The notes under the pieces: model-generated | What the model was told of the DNA's origin: nothing | Seen by the model: only the letters and a program-made list of their open reading frames with translations | The model's database searches: none | Assembly (NCBI GenBank): GCA_934233735.1 | Contig: CAKQGQ010000010.1 | Span: 1-64,000 of the forward strand | Source of the DNA: an uncultured Clostridia bacterium | GTDB taxonomy: Bacteria > Bacillota > Clostridia > Peptostreptococcales > Anaerovoracaceae | DNA length: 64,000 nt | Direction of reading: 5' to 3' | Program-made: the position numbers and the translations under genes | Shown here: positions 16,131 to 23,476 of the stretch, one piece after another | Numbering within the stretch: position 1 is the first letter of the stretch | Layout of the letters: each line of letters opens with the position of its first letter

Positions 16131-17080
16131 CTTAAAATCCTCTCCCTTAATTGTTTTTCTTCATCCAAATTATCATCAAACAGGCTCACCTGCTGCGGCC
16201 TTCCCCGCTCCCGCTCGAAAAAGTCATAGTTTGCGATCAGGATCTCACCAAACTCCTTTCCCGCCTCGTAGCGCTGCGCCATCGAATGCACCCGGCTGAA
16301 TGCGAAAATGTTGCAGTCCTTATACAGCGCGCGGATCTGTGGGCAGTCGTTATACGATAACAGGAATTTTCCCTGCATGGATTTTAGGCACTCCGAAAGC
16401 CTAACATGATCCTCCTTTTGAAAGGCGATATCATAGACATATTCACTGGTGTAGTACGGCGGGTCGCAGTAAACAAACGCATTCTCCCGGTCATAGTGAC
16501 GGATCAGAACCGCAAAATCCTGATTTTCAATCACCACCCGGTCCATTCGCTTTGCAAAGTCCTCTACGATGCCAAACAGGCTCCGAATGGAAAACGGCAC
16601 ACCTGCAAAACTTTTACCCCCGCTGCAGTAGCTGTAGCGAAGCAGTTTGAGGTAAGCCGCTGCCCGTTTCAAGTCATAGTCTCCTGTTCTTTCCGTCAGA
16701 AGCAGCCTTCGTTCTTCCTCGGTGATATCCGGAAGAAGAATCTGCGTCAACCCTCTTTCCTCGTCTGCAAAGGCGCTTTCGGTTTCTTCTTTCTGCAGGA
16801 ACTTTCGCAACTCATGAAAATCTTCCCGCGCGTTCAGCGTCAGAAAGCCAAGCTCCCGGATGAACGCCAGCGGGCGATCCCGCATGCAGCGGTACAGATT
16901 CACAAGATTTCCGTTAAAATCATTAAAGACCTCAAAGCGGTCCGACCTTTCTTTTCCAAGCAGCACCGCACCGGAGCCGCCAAACGGCTCAATGTACCGC
17001 TCGTATTCAGACGGAAAGAGCGCGTACAGAATTTTTAGGATGCTGCTTTTATTGCCAACCCAACTGATCGGTGATTTCAT
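16127..17080 (-). CDS. D12-class N6-adenine DNA methyltransferase (Dam-like)
   Basis: 317 residues. S-adenosylmethionine motif I region IEPFGGSGAVLLGK near residue 30-42, early WVGNKSSIL segment, and catalytic DPPY in FVYCDPPYYTSEY near 215. This order (FxGxG then DPPY) defines the alpha/D12 class. No restriction endonuclease is next to it, so it is an orphan enzyme, most likely protecting the element or altering host expression. Recognition sequence unknown (GATC is common for the class). Confidence 0.88.
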   Translation of the reverse strand: MKSPISWVGNKSSILKILYALFPSEYERYIEPFGGSGAVLLGKERSDRFEVFNDFNGNLVNLYRCMRDRPLAFIRELGFLTLNAREDFHELRKFLQKEETESAFADEERGLTQILLPDITEEERRLLLTERTGDYDLKRAAAYLKLLRYSYCSGGKSFAGVPFSIRSLFGIVEDFAKRMDRVVIENQDFAVLIRHYDRENAFVYCDPPYYTSEYVYDIAFQKEDHVRLSECLKSMQGKFLLSYNDCPQIRALYKDCNIFAFSRVHSMAQRYEAGKEFGEILIANYDFFERERGRPQQVSLFDDNLDEEKQLRERILR

Positions 17081-17128
17081 AGGAATCCCGGTTTTCTATT
17101 TTTTCTTTTTTTGTTTTCCCCCTTCCCC

Positions 17129-17536
17129 TTACCACGAAAAGGTCGTGACGGTCATCCACATATCGCCTGCGACCTCTTCCGGCGTGATTTCTTCGATTTC
17201 ATCAAAGCGATTCATGTACTTTTTGATTTCTTCTTCGGTCAGCGAGCGGTAATCCTCACCGTCGTCTCCGACTACAAAGAACGGGCCTGCGAGGATGCTT
17301 TTTCCGTCGTTTAGACGCCGATTCCCATCCATGCCAAGAAGCTTACTTTCCTCGTTGGCCACAAGGATCGTTCCATCTGCTTGATAGATGTGTTCAATTA
17401 GGCCTCCAACGGCGCAGCTGATATCTTCATATTCATTTCGAAGTTTTCTGACGACCGGCTTTTTATGCGGCTCGACAAACACCACAGCAAGCAGGTTTTC
17501 TTCCTGCTGCAAAGTTCTTTCCTCTTCCGTCCTCAT
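17129..17536 (-). CDS. DUF3846-like protein
   Basis: 135 residues. The segment from about 25 to 100 (VGGLIEHIYQADGTILVANE followed by LLGMDGNRRLN and a GPFFVVG turn) matches the small DUF3846 domain common on ICEs and phages. Acidic C-terminus. Its start overlaps the stop of the cytosine methyltransferase gene by 4 bases. Function unknown. Confidence 0.75.
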   Translation of the reverse strand: MRTEEERTLQQEENLLAVVFVEPHKKPVVRKLRNEYEDISCAVGGLIEHIYQADGTILVANEESKLLGMDGNRRLNDGKSILAGPFFVVGDDGEDYRSLTEEEIKKYMNRFDEIEEITPEEVAGDMWMTVTTFSW

Positions 17537-18810
17537 CTTGCTCCCTCGCTTTCCATTTCTTCATAAATCCTTTTGATCTTTTCACCGAGTGCCGTAATGA
17601 CCGGAACACTGACGGCATTTCCCGCCAGCTTATACAGCTGGCTTTCGGGAATGCCTGCGTTCTTTGCCTTTTCATACTGCTCGTCGGTAAAGCCCTGCAG
17701 CCGCCAGCACTCCAGCGGCGTTAATTTTCGCACGCGCCCATGATGAATGATCCCATGCCGGTCGGTAACGGTCAGCGTAAACATCGGCTCATTCGGTTCT
17801 TTGATTCGTCGTCCGTTTTGCCGCGTCTTTTCCTTTGCGGGACTGATCACGGCGCGTGGCGCCTCGCTTTCCACAAAGACGCCGGACTTTTCCGCCTTAT
17901 GATGACTGAATGCATTGTCCTGCCGTGTGGTGATGCATCTTGCATGATCGGTAAGCTTGGCATCCTCATTTAGGTCGATAAAGAAGCACCCTTGCGCAGC
18001 GCTTGGCAGGACAGTGTGTGCGATCTGCCTGCCGACTCTGCCGCGCCGTGTGTTGAGATTCGGATAGGCCAGGTCGATGCTGTCTCCGGGATAGGCCTCT
18101 TGAAAGCCTTCTTTTGTCGCGACTTTGATCGGCAAGGCTATTTGGTAGAGTCCTGTTTTTCCCCCGAATCCTCCGGCGCCGCTTGTGAGGGTAATCCCGG
18201 TTCCGCTGTCTGCATAGATGCGGTTTCCTTCACAGCCGCCGACGAGCTGCACAGGAGCCGCCGCATTTGCGTCTCGGAAAGAAAGTATTTCGCCGGGACA
18301 TCGCTCTCTAAGATATCCGATAAGATACACTCTCTTTCTTGCTTGAGGGACACCGAAATCCTTGCTGTTAAGCACCTGCCATGCGACATCGTACCCCAGC
18401 TCAGAAAGCGCAGTAAGGATGGTCTGAAATGTCCTGCCTTTGTCATGCGACAGGAGTCCGGGAACATTCTCAAGACACAAAAATGCAGGTCGCTTAACCC
18501 GAGCAATTCTTGCAATCTCAAAAAACAGGGTTCCTCTGCTGTCGCTAAATCCTCCCCGCTTTCCAGCGATTGAAAAAGCCTGACAAGGGAATCCTCCGCA
18601 AAGAAGGTCGAAATCCGGAAGGCTTTCCGGCTGTATCGTTCTTGCATCTTCATAAAATTTTTCTCCTTTCGTATCATAGATTGCCTCATAGGCTTTTTTC
18701 GCATATTTGTCGTTTTCACAATACCCGATGCAAGTAAAACCTCCGGCCCTTGTTAGCCCCGACCGAAATCCCCCGATTCCTGCAAACATATCAAAATATC
18801 TGATATTCAT
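17533..18810 (-). CDS. C5-cytosine DNA methyltransferase (Dcm type)
   Basis: 425 residues with the conserved motifs in order: I (FDMFAGIGGFRSGL, about 6-19), IV with the catalytic Cys (GGFPCQAFSIAGKRGG, about 72-87), VI (LCLENVPGLL), VIII (QARKRVYLIG) and X (LYKLAGNAVSVPV) near the C-terminus. It flips and methylates a cytosine; the target-recognition region lies between about 190 and 345. No cognate nuclease is adjacent. It probably shields the ICE from host restriction. Confidence 0.93.
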   Translation of the reverse strand: MNIRYFDMFAGIGGFRSGLTRAGGFTCIGYCENDKYAKKAYEAIYDTKGEKFYEDARTIQPESLPDFDLLCGGFPCQAFSIAGKRGGFSDSRGTLFFEIARIARVKRPAFLCLENVPGLLSHDKGRTFQTILTALSELGYDVAWQVLNSKDFGVPQARKRVYLIGYLRERCPGEILSFRDANAAAPVQLVGGCEGNRIYADSGTGITLTSGAGGFGGKTGLYQIALPIKVATKEGFQEAYPGDSIDLAYPNLNTRRGRVGRQIAHTVLPSAAQGCFFIDLNEDAKLTDHARCITTRQDNAFSHHKAEKSGVFVESEAPRAVISPAKEKTRQNGRRIKEPNEPMFTLTVTDRHGIIHHGRVRKLTPLECWRLQGFTDEQYEKAKNAGIPESQLYKLAGNAVSVPVITALGEKIKRIYEEMESEGAR

Positions 18811-18853
18811 ACGGCATTCGCCGCGTTTCTGTTTTTCCCGTCACCTCCACTCT

Positions 18854-19126
18854 TTATTTCACAAACGATAGTCCTTCTTCTATAACGGCTTTCGCTTCGC
18901 ATTCCTTGACGCTTCCGATTTTGCGAAAACTGTCAATTCCGTAAATCAGAGCAAGGCTTCCGCCCTCGTCCCAGTTTATATGAAGCTGCCCGGCATCATC
19001 CACCGCCCATACGGTGCCCTTGCTGCCCGCAGGCAGCGGATGATACGGATCCGTCACAGACTCTAACAATTCAACTCTGCTTCCCTTTGGATACTGCTCG
19101 CGCAGTCTTTTGCTGTCTTTTCTCAT
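18854..19126 (-). CDS. DUF4314-like protein
   Basis: 90 residues. The core (YPKGSRVELLESVTDPYHPL followed by PAGSKGTVWAVDDAGQLHI and INWDEGGSLALIYG) is the small beta-barrel-like DUF4314 pattern. The ATG at 19124-19126 has a clear AGGAG site. It overlaps the upstream gene by 56 bases in another frame, an unusually long overlap, though both read as real proteins. Function unknown. Confidence 0.75.
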   Translation of the reverse strand: MRKDSKRLREQYPKGSRVELLESVTDPYHPLPAGSKGTVWAVDDAGQLHINWDEGGSLALIYGIDSFRKIGSVKECEAKAVIEEGLSFVK

Positions 19127-19490
19127 TTGTCTCTCCTATTCTGATAACCGCAATGCCGAATCTGCAGATGGAAACTGCAGTCATTATCTGCGAATATACC
19201 GTTTGATTCATCATGTTTCGCTTTCCAAGATCTCGCAACCGAATGTTTCCGCTGCCAAGATAGATGTCTTTTGCCGCCGCATACAGGCAGTAGCTTTCCT
19301 CGCTTACGCTGCCAAGCCTGATTCCCTCAAAGAAAATCTGCCCCTTTCGGACTTTATCCTTTGCGCAGTTCCAAACTTTCTCATCGGCTGTTAAAAGATA
19401 CAAGGCGGCAAGCAGCTCGTAATTTTTTTCCTCTTGCTTTTTTGCCGCCTCATGAAAAGCCTGCCTGTGCAGACCATCACGAAAAATCAT
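19071..19490 (-). CDS. ICE protein, DUF6075-like
   Basis: 139 residues starting MIFRDGLHRQAFHEA. The region around 30-95 (YELLAALYLLTADEKVW and SYCLYAAAKDIYLG) is the recognisable part and resembles the DUF6075-type proteins of ICEs. The C-terminal 20 residues are basic and of low complexity. It starts inside the stop region of the upstream gene (14-base overlap). Function unknown. Confidence 0.65.
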   Translation of the reverse strand: MIFRDGLHRQAFHEAAKKQEEKNYELLAALYLLTADEKVWNCAKDKVRKGQIFFEGIRLGSVSEESYCLYAAAKDIYLGSGNIRLRDLGKRNMMNQTVYSQIMTAVSICRFGIAVIRIGETNEKRQQKTARAVSKGKQS

Positions 19491-20295
19491 ATTGCATCAC
19501 TCCTTCCTGATTCACTATCTTTTTATATTGGGGTTCTTCTGCTGTCGTTTTAGCAGCAGGCTTCATGGCTGGTTCGCATAGTGAAATCTCTTTCAGATTC
19601 TTCGGATCAACGATGACCTCGGATTCATTTCGCCCAAGAAAAACAGCAAGAATATCTTCTTTCCGAACCTTTGCCCGGTATACCTTTCCTTTGCTTCCAA
19701 AGCGCTTTGCAAACCACTCTGCGGTTTCCTGTTTCATCGTCCATGACATGGCAAGGATATTATCCTTGTTTTTTTCGGTAACGCCGCGATAAATTTCAAT
19801 TTCGTCCGAAAGCTCCGCAAGCTTTCGGCGCTCGTCAAGATTCATCAGATCCTCTGCGCTTGCCTTTTGAAACATTTCCACAAACTCCTTTTGAGACACA
19901 TTCACATCCTGATTCGGTCCTTCTGTTTGAATCCAGCAAAGACCGAGAAGCTGTGCAAATTCCTTTTCCTCTATGTGAGGCTGCGCATATTTCAGAAAAG
20001 CAAGTCGGTATGGCTTATTCAGCATACAGCTGATTTGAAAGAACGACTCTGCCTGATCGATGCACTTATCCAAGTACTTTCTCCATCGCATGTGGTTTTC
20101 CTCCGAGCTTGTAATGTCCAGCATTTCCAGCCCGTTTTTTCCGGGCAGAAAAGCGATACCGCTGTTTGCGAATGGGTGGCTGATGATGAATGGCGCATAC
20201 TCGGTATCGTATATCTCGGTGCTCAGCAGCCCCTTTGCCACCAGCCGCACCCCTTCCATATCGGTGCCTGTCTTTTGCTTTTCTTTTTCGTTCAT
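19477..20295 (-). CDS. Putative ADP-ribosyltransferase-fold protein
   Basis: 272 residues; first gene of the minus-strand ICE operon. From about 165 to 240 it shows the three elements of R-S-E type ADP-ribosyltransferases in order: Arg in EIEIYRGVTE, a Ser-x-Thr element in LAMSWTMKQETAEWFAKRF, and a Glu-x-Glu pair in GRNESEVIVDP followed by the usual strand. The N-terminal 150 residues are of unknown fold. No signal peptide is visible, so it would act inside the donor or, if sent through the channel, the recipient. Assignment is by motif reading only. Confidence 0.55.
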   Translation of the reverse strand: MNEKEKQKTGTDMEGVRLVAKGLLSTEIYDTEYAPFIISHPFANSGIAFLPGKNGLEMLDITSSEENHMRWRKYLDKCIDQAESFFQISCMLNKPYRLAFLKYAQPHIEEKEFAQLLGLCWIQTEGPNQDVNVSQKEFVEMFQKASAEDLMNLDERRKLAELSDEIEIYRGVTEKNKDNILAMSWTMKQETAEWFAKRFGSKGKVYRAKVRKEDILAVFLGRNESEVIVDPKNLKEISLCEPAMKPAAKTTAEEPQYKKIVNQEGVMQYDFS

Positions 20296-20370
20296 GTTCT
20301 CACCTGCTTTCTCTGTCGTTTGCTTGCTGCTCCATTTTTACATTTTTACATCTGTAAAAGGGCATAAAAA

Positions 20371-20402
20371 AAACAGATAAAAAAAGTTACTTTTCTATCT
20401 GC
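20371..20402 (-). terminator. Hairpin terminator before the ICE operon
   Basis: Minus-strand arms CAGATA and TATCTG enclose an A/T-rich loop and are followed by a long T run. A second small dyad, TTTTACA/TGTAAAA (about 20342-20359), lies just downstream and may be an operator for the ICE operon. Confidence 0.5.
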
Positions 20403-20549
20403 TTCTTCTCAAAAATATTTATTTTTTTCGCTCGGTTTTCTTTCTGTTTCTCGGCTATCCCGATTTCGTGGGGGTTCAAATCTCGAAAATCTTAAAAAAT
20501 CTCGTTTTGCATCCCTAAGTCGGTATATTCATTTACGCGATAATTCGGC

Positions 20550-20587
20550 GTCAAAAAACGCTGAAACCCAGTCATAGACTGGGTTTC
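20550..20587 (-). terminator. Terminator downstream of tRNA-Leu
   Basis: Perfect 11-base arms GAAACCCAGTC / GACTGGGTTTC with a 3-base loop, followed on the minus strand by a run of six T residues. It ends the tRNA transcript. Confidence 0.75.
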
Positions 20588-20618
20588 ACAACCATGCATC
20601 CTAAATGGACGCATTACT

Positions 20619-20701
20619 TGGTGCGGTCGAAGGGATTCGAACCCCCATGGTTTCCCACACGGACCTGAACCGTGCGCGTCTGCCAATTCCGCCACGACCG
20701 C
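20619..20701 (-). tRNA. tRNA-Leu (anticodon CAG), CCA encoded
   Basis: On the minus strand the gene starts GCGGTCG, has the D-arm GCGGAATTGGCAGACGC, an anticodon loop TTCAGGT with CAG, a short variable arm, the T-arm GGGGGTTCGAATCCC, and closes with CGACCGC plus ACCA. The acceptor stem pairs perfectly. Its 3' end points at the conjugative element, a common integration point for ICEs. Confidence 0.95.
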
Positions 20702-20851
20702 GAATCGGATGTCCGAAAGGCATTAAGTATATTCGCCTACCGAACATTCAATATTATACAACATAATTTTATAAAATGCAACGAAAAGATTTGCAAAATG
20801 CCGGCAAAATAGCAAAAATTGCAGAAAGGAGTTTCGCAAAGCTGTCCGGCA

Positions 20852-21991
20852 TCACTCCGATATAGTGATTCCCTTCCTTCTAAGTCGGCTGTACACGCTT
20901 CTGCGCACGAGGGCGTAGATAACGGAAAAGAGCGGAATAAACACGATGATTCCGAACACGCCCGAAACCTTGCCACCAACCACGACCGCAAGCAGCGTCC
21001 ACAGCGCCGGAAGCCCGACCGAGCTTCCTACGACTTTCGGATAGACGATATGTCCCTCAATCTGCTGTATGATGAAGAAAATCACGATAAACCAAAACGC
21101 CTGCTTTATGTTCACAACCGCGAGCAGCAGCGCTCCGAAAGCAAGCCCGATAAAAGCGCCGACGAATGGAATCAGTGACATACAGCCGATAATCACCGAA
21201 ATCGTGCCTGCATAAGGGAAGCCTCCGATAAAGAGCGTAACGAAGAACATCATGCCCAGAATCACAGCCTCCAAACACTGTCCTGACAGGAAATTTGAGA
21301 ACGTCTTATACGAAAGACTCGCAATATCACACGCCTCGTCCGCCCATGATTTCTTCAAATAGGCGTAAGCAAGCTGTTTTGCCTGCACACCGAGCTTCTT
21401 TTTATTCAGCAAAATGTAAATAGCAAAGACAAGGCCAAACAGAAGGTTTGCAACTACACCAAACACGCTTGTTGCCGCCTGCCCTGCCGTTGAAAGAATT
21501 TCTCCGCTATGTTCTTTCAAACGCGTAATAATGCTGTCCCAGTCGAAATTCTCCATCCAGAGGCTCACGCTGCTCATATCCAGACCGTATCCCTCCGCGA
21601 TTGTAATCCATGACCGGTAATTATCCTTAACAATTTCGGCAATCTTCTTGCCCGATTCCACCATGTTCGGAAAAATGACATTCCCGATGAAACCGACCGC
21701 CACAACGAACAAAATCAGTGTAATCACAAGGCTCAGCGCCGTCCGAAAACGCGACAAAAGCTTCAGGTGATAACGATCACTTATCCAATCCATTTTTCGC
21801 TCGAAAAAATTCATCGGTACATTTAAAATAAATGCGATAACTCCCCCTGCAATCAGCGGCATAATCAAACCTATCAAAATTCCTGCTGCATTTGCCACCG
21901 CTTTCAGATTCAGCAGTGCCACCAGCAGCGTTACCCCCAGTACAATCAAAATTATATTTTCCTTCAATCTGCTATCCGGTTTTTTCTCCAT
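20852..21991 (-). CDS. AI-2E family transporter (YdgG/TqsA/PerM type)
   Basis: 379 residues with about eight membrane segments. The family pattern is clear: two early hydrophobic pairs (IILIVLGVTLLVALLNLKAV), a soluble central part, and the conserved C-terminal region IGFLVLIP-like (here IGCMSLIPFVGAFIG), QQIEGHIVYPKVVG and GLPALWTLLAVVVGGK. Members export small molecules or act as ion antiporters; the name does not prove autoinducer transport. It lies between tRNA-Leu and the split GH18 gene and looks chromosomal. Confidence 0.9.
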   Translation of the reverse strand: MEKKPDSRLKENIILIVLGVTLLVALLNLKAVANAAGILIGLIMPLIAGGVIAFILNVPMNFFERKMDWISDRYHLKLLSRFRTALSLVITLILFVVAVGFIGNVIFPNMVESGKKIAEIVKDNYRSWITIAEGYGLDMSSVSLWMENFDWDSIITRLKEHSGEILSTAGQAATSVFGVVANLLFGLVFAIYILLNKKKLGVQAKQLAYAYLKKSWADEACDIASLSYKTFSNFLSGQCLEAVILGMMFFVTLFIGGFPYAGTISVIIGCMSLIPFVGAFIGLAFGALLLAVVNIKQAFWFIVIFFIIQQIEGHIVYPKVVGSSVGLPALWTLLAVVVGGKVSGVFGIIVFIPLFSVIYALVRRSVYSRLRRKGITISE

Positions 21992-22058
21992 TTTTCTTTC
22001 TTATCCCCTTTGTAAGTATCTTCCTATTATTTTACCTGTCTTTCGCGGTTTTGTAAAG

Positions 22059-22446
22059 TTAAATTCCTCCGTAGAAAATGTGCATGATGTTCCAGATGCT
22101 TATCCCTGCCAGACCGTATTCGGAGACAAGTGCAAGCCGTGCACGCCAGCTTTGCTCATTCTCAAACCAGACGATATGCTCGCTTCCGTCGGGTGCTGTA
22201 TAGGTGAAAAAGGGTGTCTGCGCCTCTTCATCATACTCAACATTCACTCCGTAATATTCCGCACGCGCAAGTGCCTGGTAATTGGTCAGCTTTTCCGCTT
22301 TGGACTCGCCCTGCACAAACGGCAGCTTCCAGTCATAACCGTAGTTGCTCATTCCCATCAAAATTTTTTCAGCCGGAATCTGTGAAAGGCCGTAATCAAG
22401 CACTCTCCGCACGCTGTTAATCGGCGAAACAGGGAGCGGGGGTCCG
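22059..22446 (-). pseudogene. C-terminal part of a GH18 spore-type glycosidase gene, split by the prophage
   Basis: The minus-strand reading frame is open to the junction at 22447 and encodes GPPLPVSPINSVRRVLDYGL and onwards, ending with IWNIMHIFYGGI. This is the C-terminal third of a YaaH/SleL-type GH18 domain (compare VRRVLDY, GMSNYGYDW, WFENEQSW). A GTG at 22410-22412 could start a 117-residue fragment but has no catalytic residues. Joining it in frame with the fragment at 60308-60853 gives a protein of about 311 residues, so the gene is interrupted rather than decayed. Confidence 0.92.
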
Positions 22447-22480
22447 TATGTTTACGGACATTAACGATATATACGAGTAA
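22430..22480. other. attL of the serine-integrase prophage
   Basis: The shared core TATGT is at 22447-22451. To its left is host GH18 sequence. To its right, CATTAACGATATATACGAG (22459-22477) is an inverted copy, with one base indel, of the arm at 60279-60298 beside attR. Inverted arms on the phage side and a very short shared core are what serine integrases leave behind. The dyad centre of the rebuilt attP falls on the GT at 22450-22451, the likely crossover dinucleotide. Confidence 0.88.
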
Positions 22481-22513
22481 AACCCCTGTATTTCAAGGGG
22501 TTTCGGCTTTTTT
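22480..22513. terminator. Bidirectional terminator at the left prophage end
   Basis: Arms AACCCC and GGGGTT (22480-22503) with T-rich sequence on both sides (GGCTTTTTTG on the plus strand, GGGGTTTT on the minus). It separates prophage from host transcription just inside attL. Confidence 0.7.
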
Positions 22514-22516
22514 GCA

Positions 22517-22801
22517 TCATTTGATTCTTTCCAATTCTTTCCTAATTTTTGCCGCCTTTTTTTGCAAAATTTCATCCGATTTTTGGCGAGCAAGCTCGTC
22601 GATTTCGTCGATGATTTTTAGTGCCTCGGTCAGGCTCTCTTTTCTCTCCAGTTCTCGTAGAATCATATTTTCTACATATGGCGGAGGCGTGCGCTCTTCT
22701 GACTCCCAGTTCTGTAGTGAGCGGTATGGTACGCCGCTTTCTTCCGCCAGTTCTTTCATTGTCAGCCCGGACTTTATGCGGGCTTCTCTTATTTTGCTCA
22801 T
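22517..22801 (-). CDS. XRE-family helix-turn-helix regulator
   Basis: 94 residues. The N-terminal 35 residues (IREARIKSGLTMKELAEESG followed by PYRSLQNWE) form a standard XRE helix-turn-helix. The C-terminal half (YVENMILRELERKESLTEAL) is helical and charged. An AAGG site precedes the ATG. Position next to attL, outside the lytic operons, fits a gene expressed in the lysogen, perhaps an accessory repressor or an antitoxin-like regulator. Confidence 0.8.
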   Translation of the reverse strand: MSKIREARIKSGLTMKELAEESGVPYRSLQNWESEERTPPPYVENMILRELERKESLTEALKIIDEIDELARQKSDEILQKKAAKIRKELERIK

Positions 22802-22901
22802 GTTATTTCCTTATGCATCTAATAATTACTGTAACGGATAGGATGACTGCGATGCAGCCGAGTATCAATGCTACTATCTTCATGCTTCATTCGATGAGTG
22901 T

Positions 22902-22929
22902 GGCGTGAGGGCGAGGGCTTTCGCCCTCA
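22902..22929. terminator. GC-rich hairpin downstream of the 40-residue ORF
   Basis: Perfect 10-base arms GTGAGGGCGA / TCGCCCTCAC in the gap between the small membrane-peptide gene and the XRE gene. The minus strand has no clear T run after it, while the plus strand is T-rich. It could end the peptide mRNA or stabilise its 3' end. Confidence 0.45.
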
Positions 22930-22948
22930 CTTTCCACTTTTCTTTTTT

Positions 22949-23071
22949 TCAACTTTTTACTATTGCAATTATGTAAATAACTGCTATAATTAAGTTGATG
23001 ACCGCGGTTATTAGATTCAGTTTGCTTTCGAGGCTTAAATCTTTTCTGCGGTTTTTCTTTTTCTTACTCAT
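22949..23071 (-). CDS. 40-residue membrane peptide, candidate type I toxin
   Basis: Begins MSKKKKNRRKDLS and continues into one strongly hydrophobic helix (NLITAVINLIIAVIYIIAIV). The basic head and single membrane helix are typical of type I toxins. The gene has a textbook AAAGGAGGT site and its own consensus promoter, while the late operon is stopped by a terminator just upstream. A second good promoter lies inside the ORF on the opposite strand and would make RNA complementary to the start region. A harmless small membrane protein remains possible. Confidence 0.6.
   Translation of the reverse strand: MSKKKKNRRKDLSLESKLNLITAVINLIIAVIYIIAIVKS
22963..22990 (+). promoter_or_regulatory. Antisense promoter inside the 40-residue ORF
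   Basis: Plus strand: -35 TTGCAA (22963-22968), 16-base spacer, -10 TATAAT (22985-22990). A transcript from about 22997 would run antisense through the start codon and ribosome site of the membrane-peptide gene. This is the layout of type I antitoxin RNAs. The 3' end of such an RNA is not clear from the sequence. Confidence 0.55.
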
Positions 23072-23093
23072 CTCTTACCTCCTTTCTGATTAT

Positions 23094-23122
23094 ATTATAC
23101 ACTCATTGGGTGCTTTTGTCAA
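23094..23122 (-). promoter_or_regulatory. Consensus sigma-A promoter of the 40-residue ORF
   Basis: Minus strand: -35 TTGACA (23117-23122), 17-base spacer, -10 TATAAT (23094-23099), a perfect match to consensus. The leader before the ribosome site would be only a few bases. Confidence 0.8.
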
Positions 23123-23164
23123 TAGCTTCTTATAAAAAATGTTGGAATTTCAATATTTTTTTCG

Positions 23165-23193
23165 CAAATAAAAAACCGGGCATTTCTGCCCGG
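23165..23193 (-). terminator. Terminator of the phage late operon
   Basis: Minus-strand arms CCGGGCA and TGCCCGG with a 4-base loop followed by six T residues, 17 bases after the holin gene stop. It insulates the toxin-like unit from late transcription. Confidence 0.85.
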
Positions 23194-23209
23194 CGTAGTG
23201 TTTTCTGTT

Positions 23210-23476
23210 CTATTCTGTTTTGCAGTTATCCGCAGGGCTGTTGTAATCAAGCGCCCTGCTGCTGTCGGATATTCCCGTAGTGGTTGGATCTTGGACGATG
23301 CCCAGTGCCACGAGCAGATTTACAACAATGCCGATGACCTGCGTTGCCATGTCTTCGCTGATTGCCGGCACAATGTCCAGCATACCCATGATTTGATAGA
23401 TGAATGCTGCGATTGCGCCTAAAAACGCGAGCAGCCATGTCTTATTTTTCAGTCTTACTTTCCAGTTGATTTTCAT
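23210..23476 (-). CDS. Phage holin, phi-LC3-like
   Basis: 88 residues. Starts MKINWKVRLKNKTWLLAFLG, the recognisable phi-LC3-type opening, with membrane segments at about 13-32 and 45-60 and a charged C-terminus (ALDYNSPADNCKTE). Holins of this class form the membrane lesions that release the endolysin. Last gene of the late operon, followed by a strong terminator; the endolysin is two genes upstream. Confidence 0.88.
   Translation of the reverse strand: MKINWKVRLKNKTWLLAFLGAIAAFIYQIMGMLDIVPAISEDMATQVIGIVVNLLVALGIVQDPTTTGISDSSRALDYNSPADNCKTE

Larger units (their letters stand above)
1..20618 (-). mobile_element. Integrative conjugative element (right part, left end outside window)
   Basis: A nearly unbroken minus-strand run of conjugation genes: relaxase, MobC-like accessory, VirD4 coupling ATPase, VirB4, VirB6-like, PrgI/VirB3-like, pilin-like and NlpC/P60 genes, with ICE-type methyltransferases and small accessory genes. 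The last ICE-type gene begins at 20295. The 3' end of tRNA-Leu (20619) faces the element, which suggests but does not prove integration there. No integrase lies in the window, so the far end must be to the left. The right boundary is an estimate. Confidence 0.8.

Noticed and set aside
18138..18719. 193-residue ORF overlapping the cytosine methyltransferase
   Set aside because: Shadow frame; all C5-methyltransferase motifs are in the other frame.
20466..20490. Plus-strand GTGGGGGTTCAAATCTCG resembling a tRNA T-arm, possible second attachment copy of tRNA-Leu
   Set aside because: It is in the opposite orientation to the tRNA gene, the T-stem does not pair, and the match is only partial. Probably chance or a very old remnant.
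20492..20695. ORF starting MAELADAHGSGPCGKPWGFE
   Set aside because: This is simply a translation of the tRNA-Leu gene.
22803..22883. 26-residue hydrophobic ORF (MKIVALILGCIAVILSVTVI then IRCIRK) upstream of the XRE gene
   Set aside because: No ribosome site before the ATG and no promoter; it may be real but cannot be supported. It could be part of the neighbouring toxin-like region.
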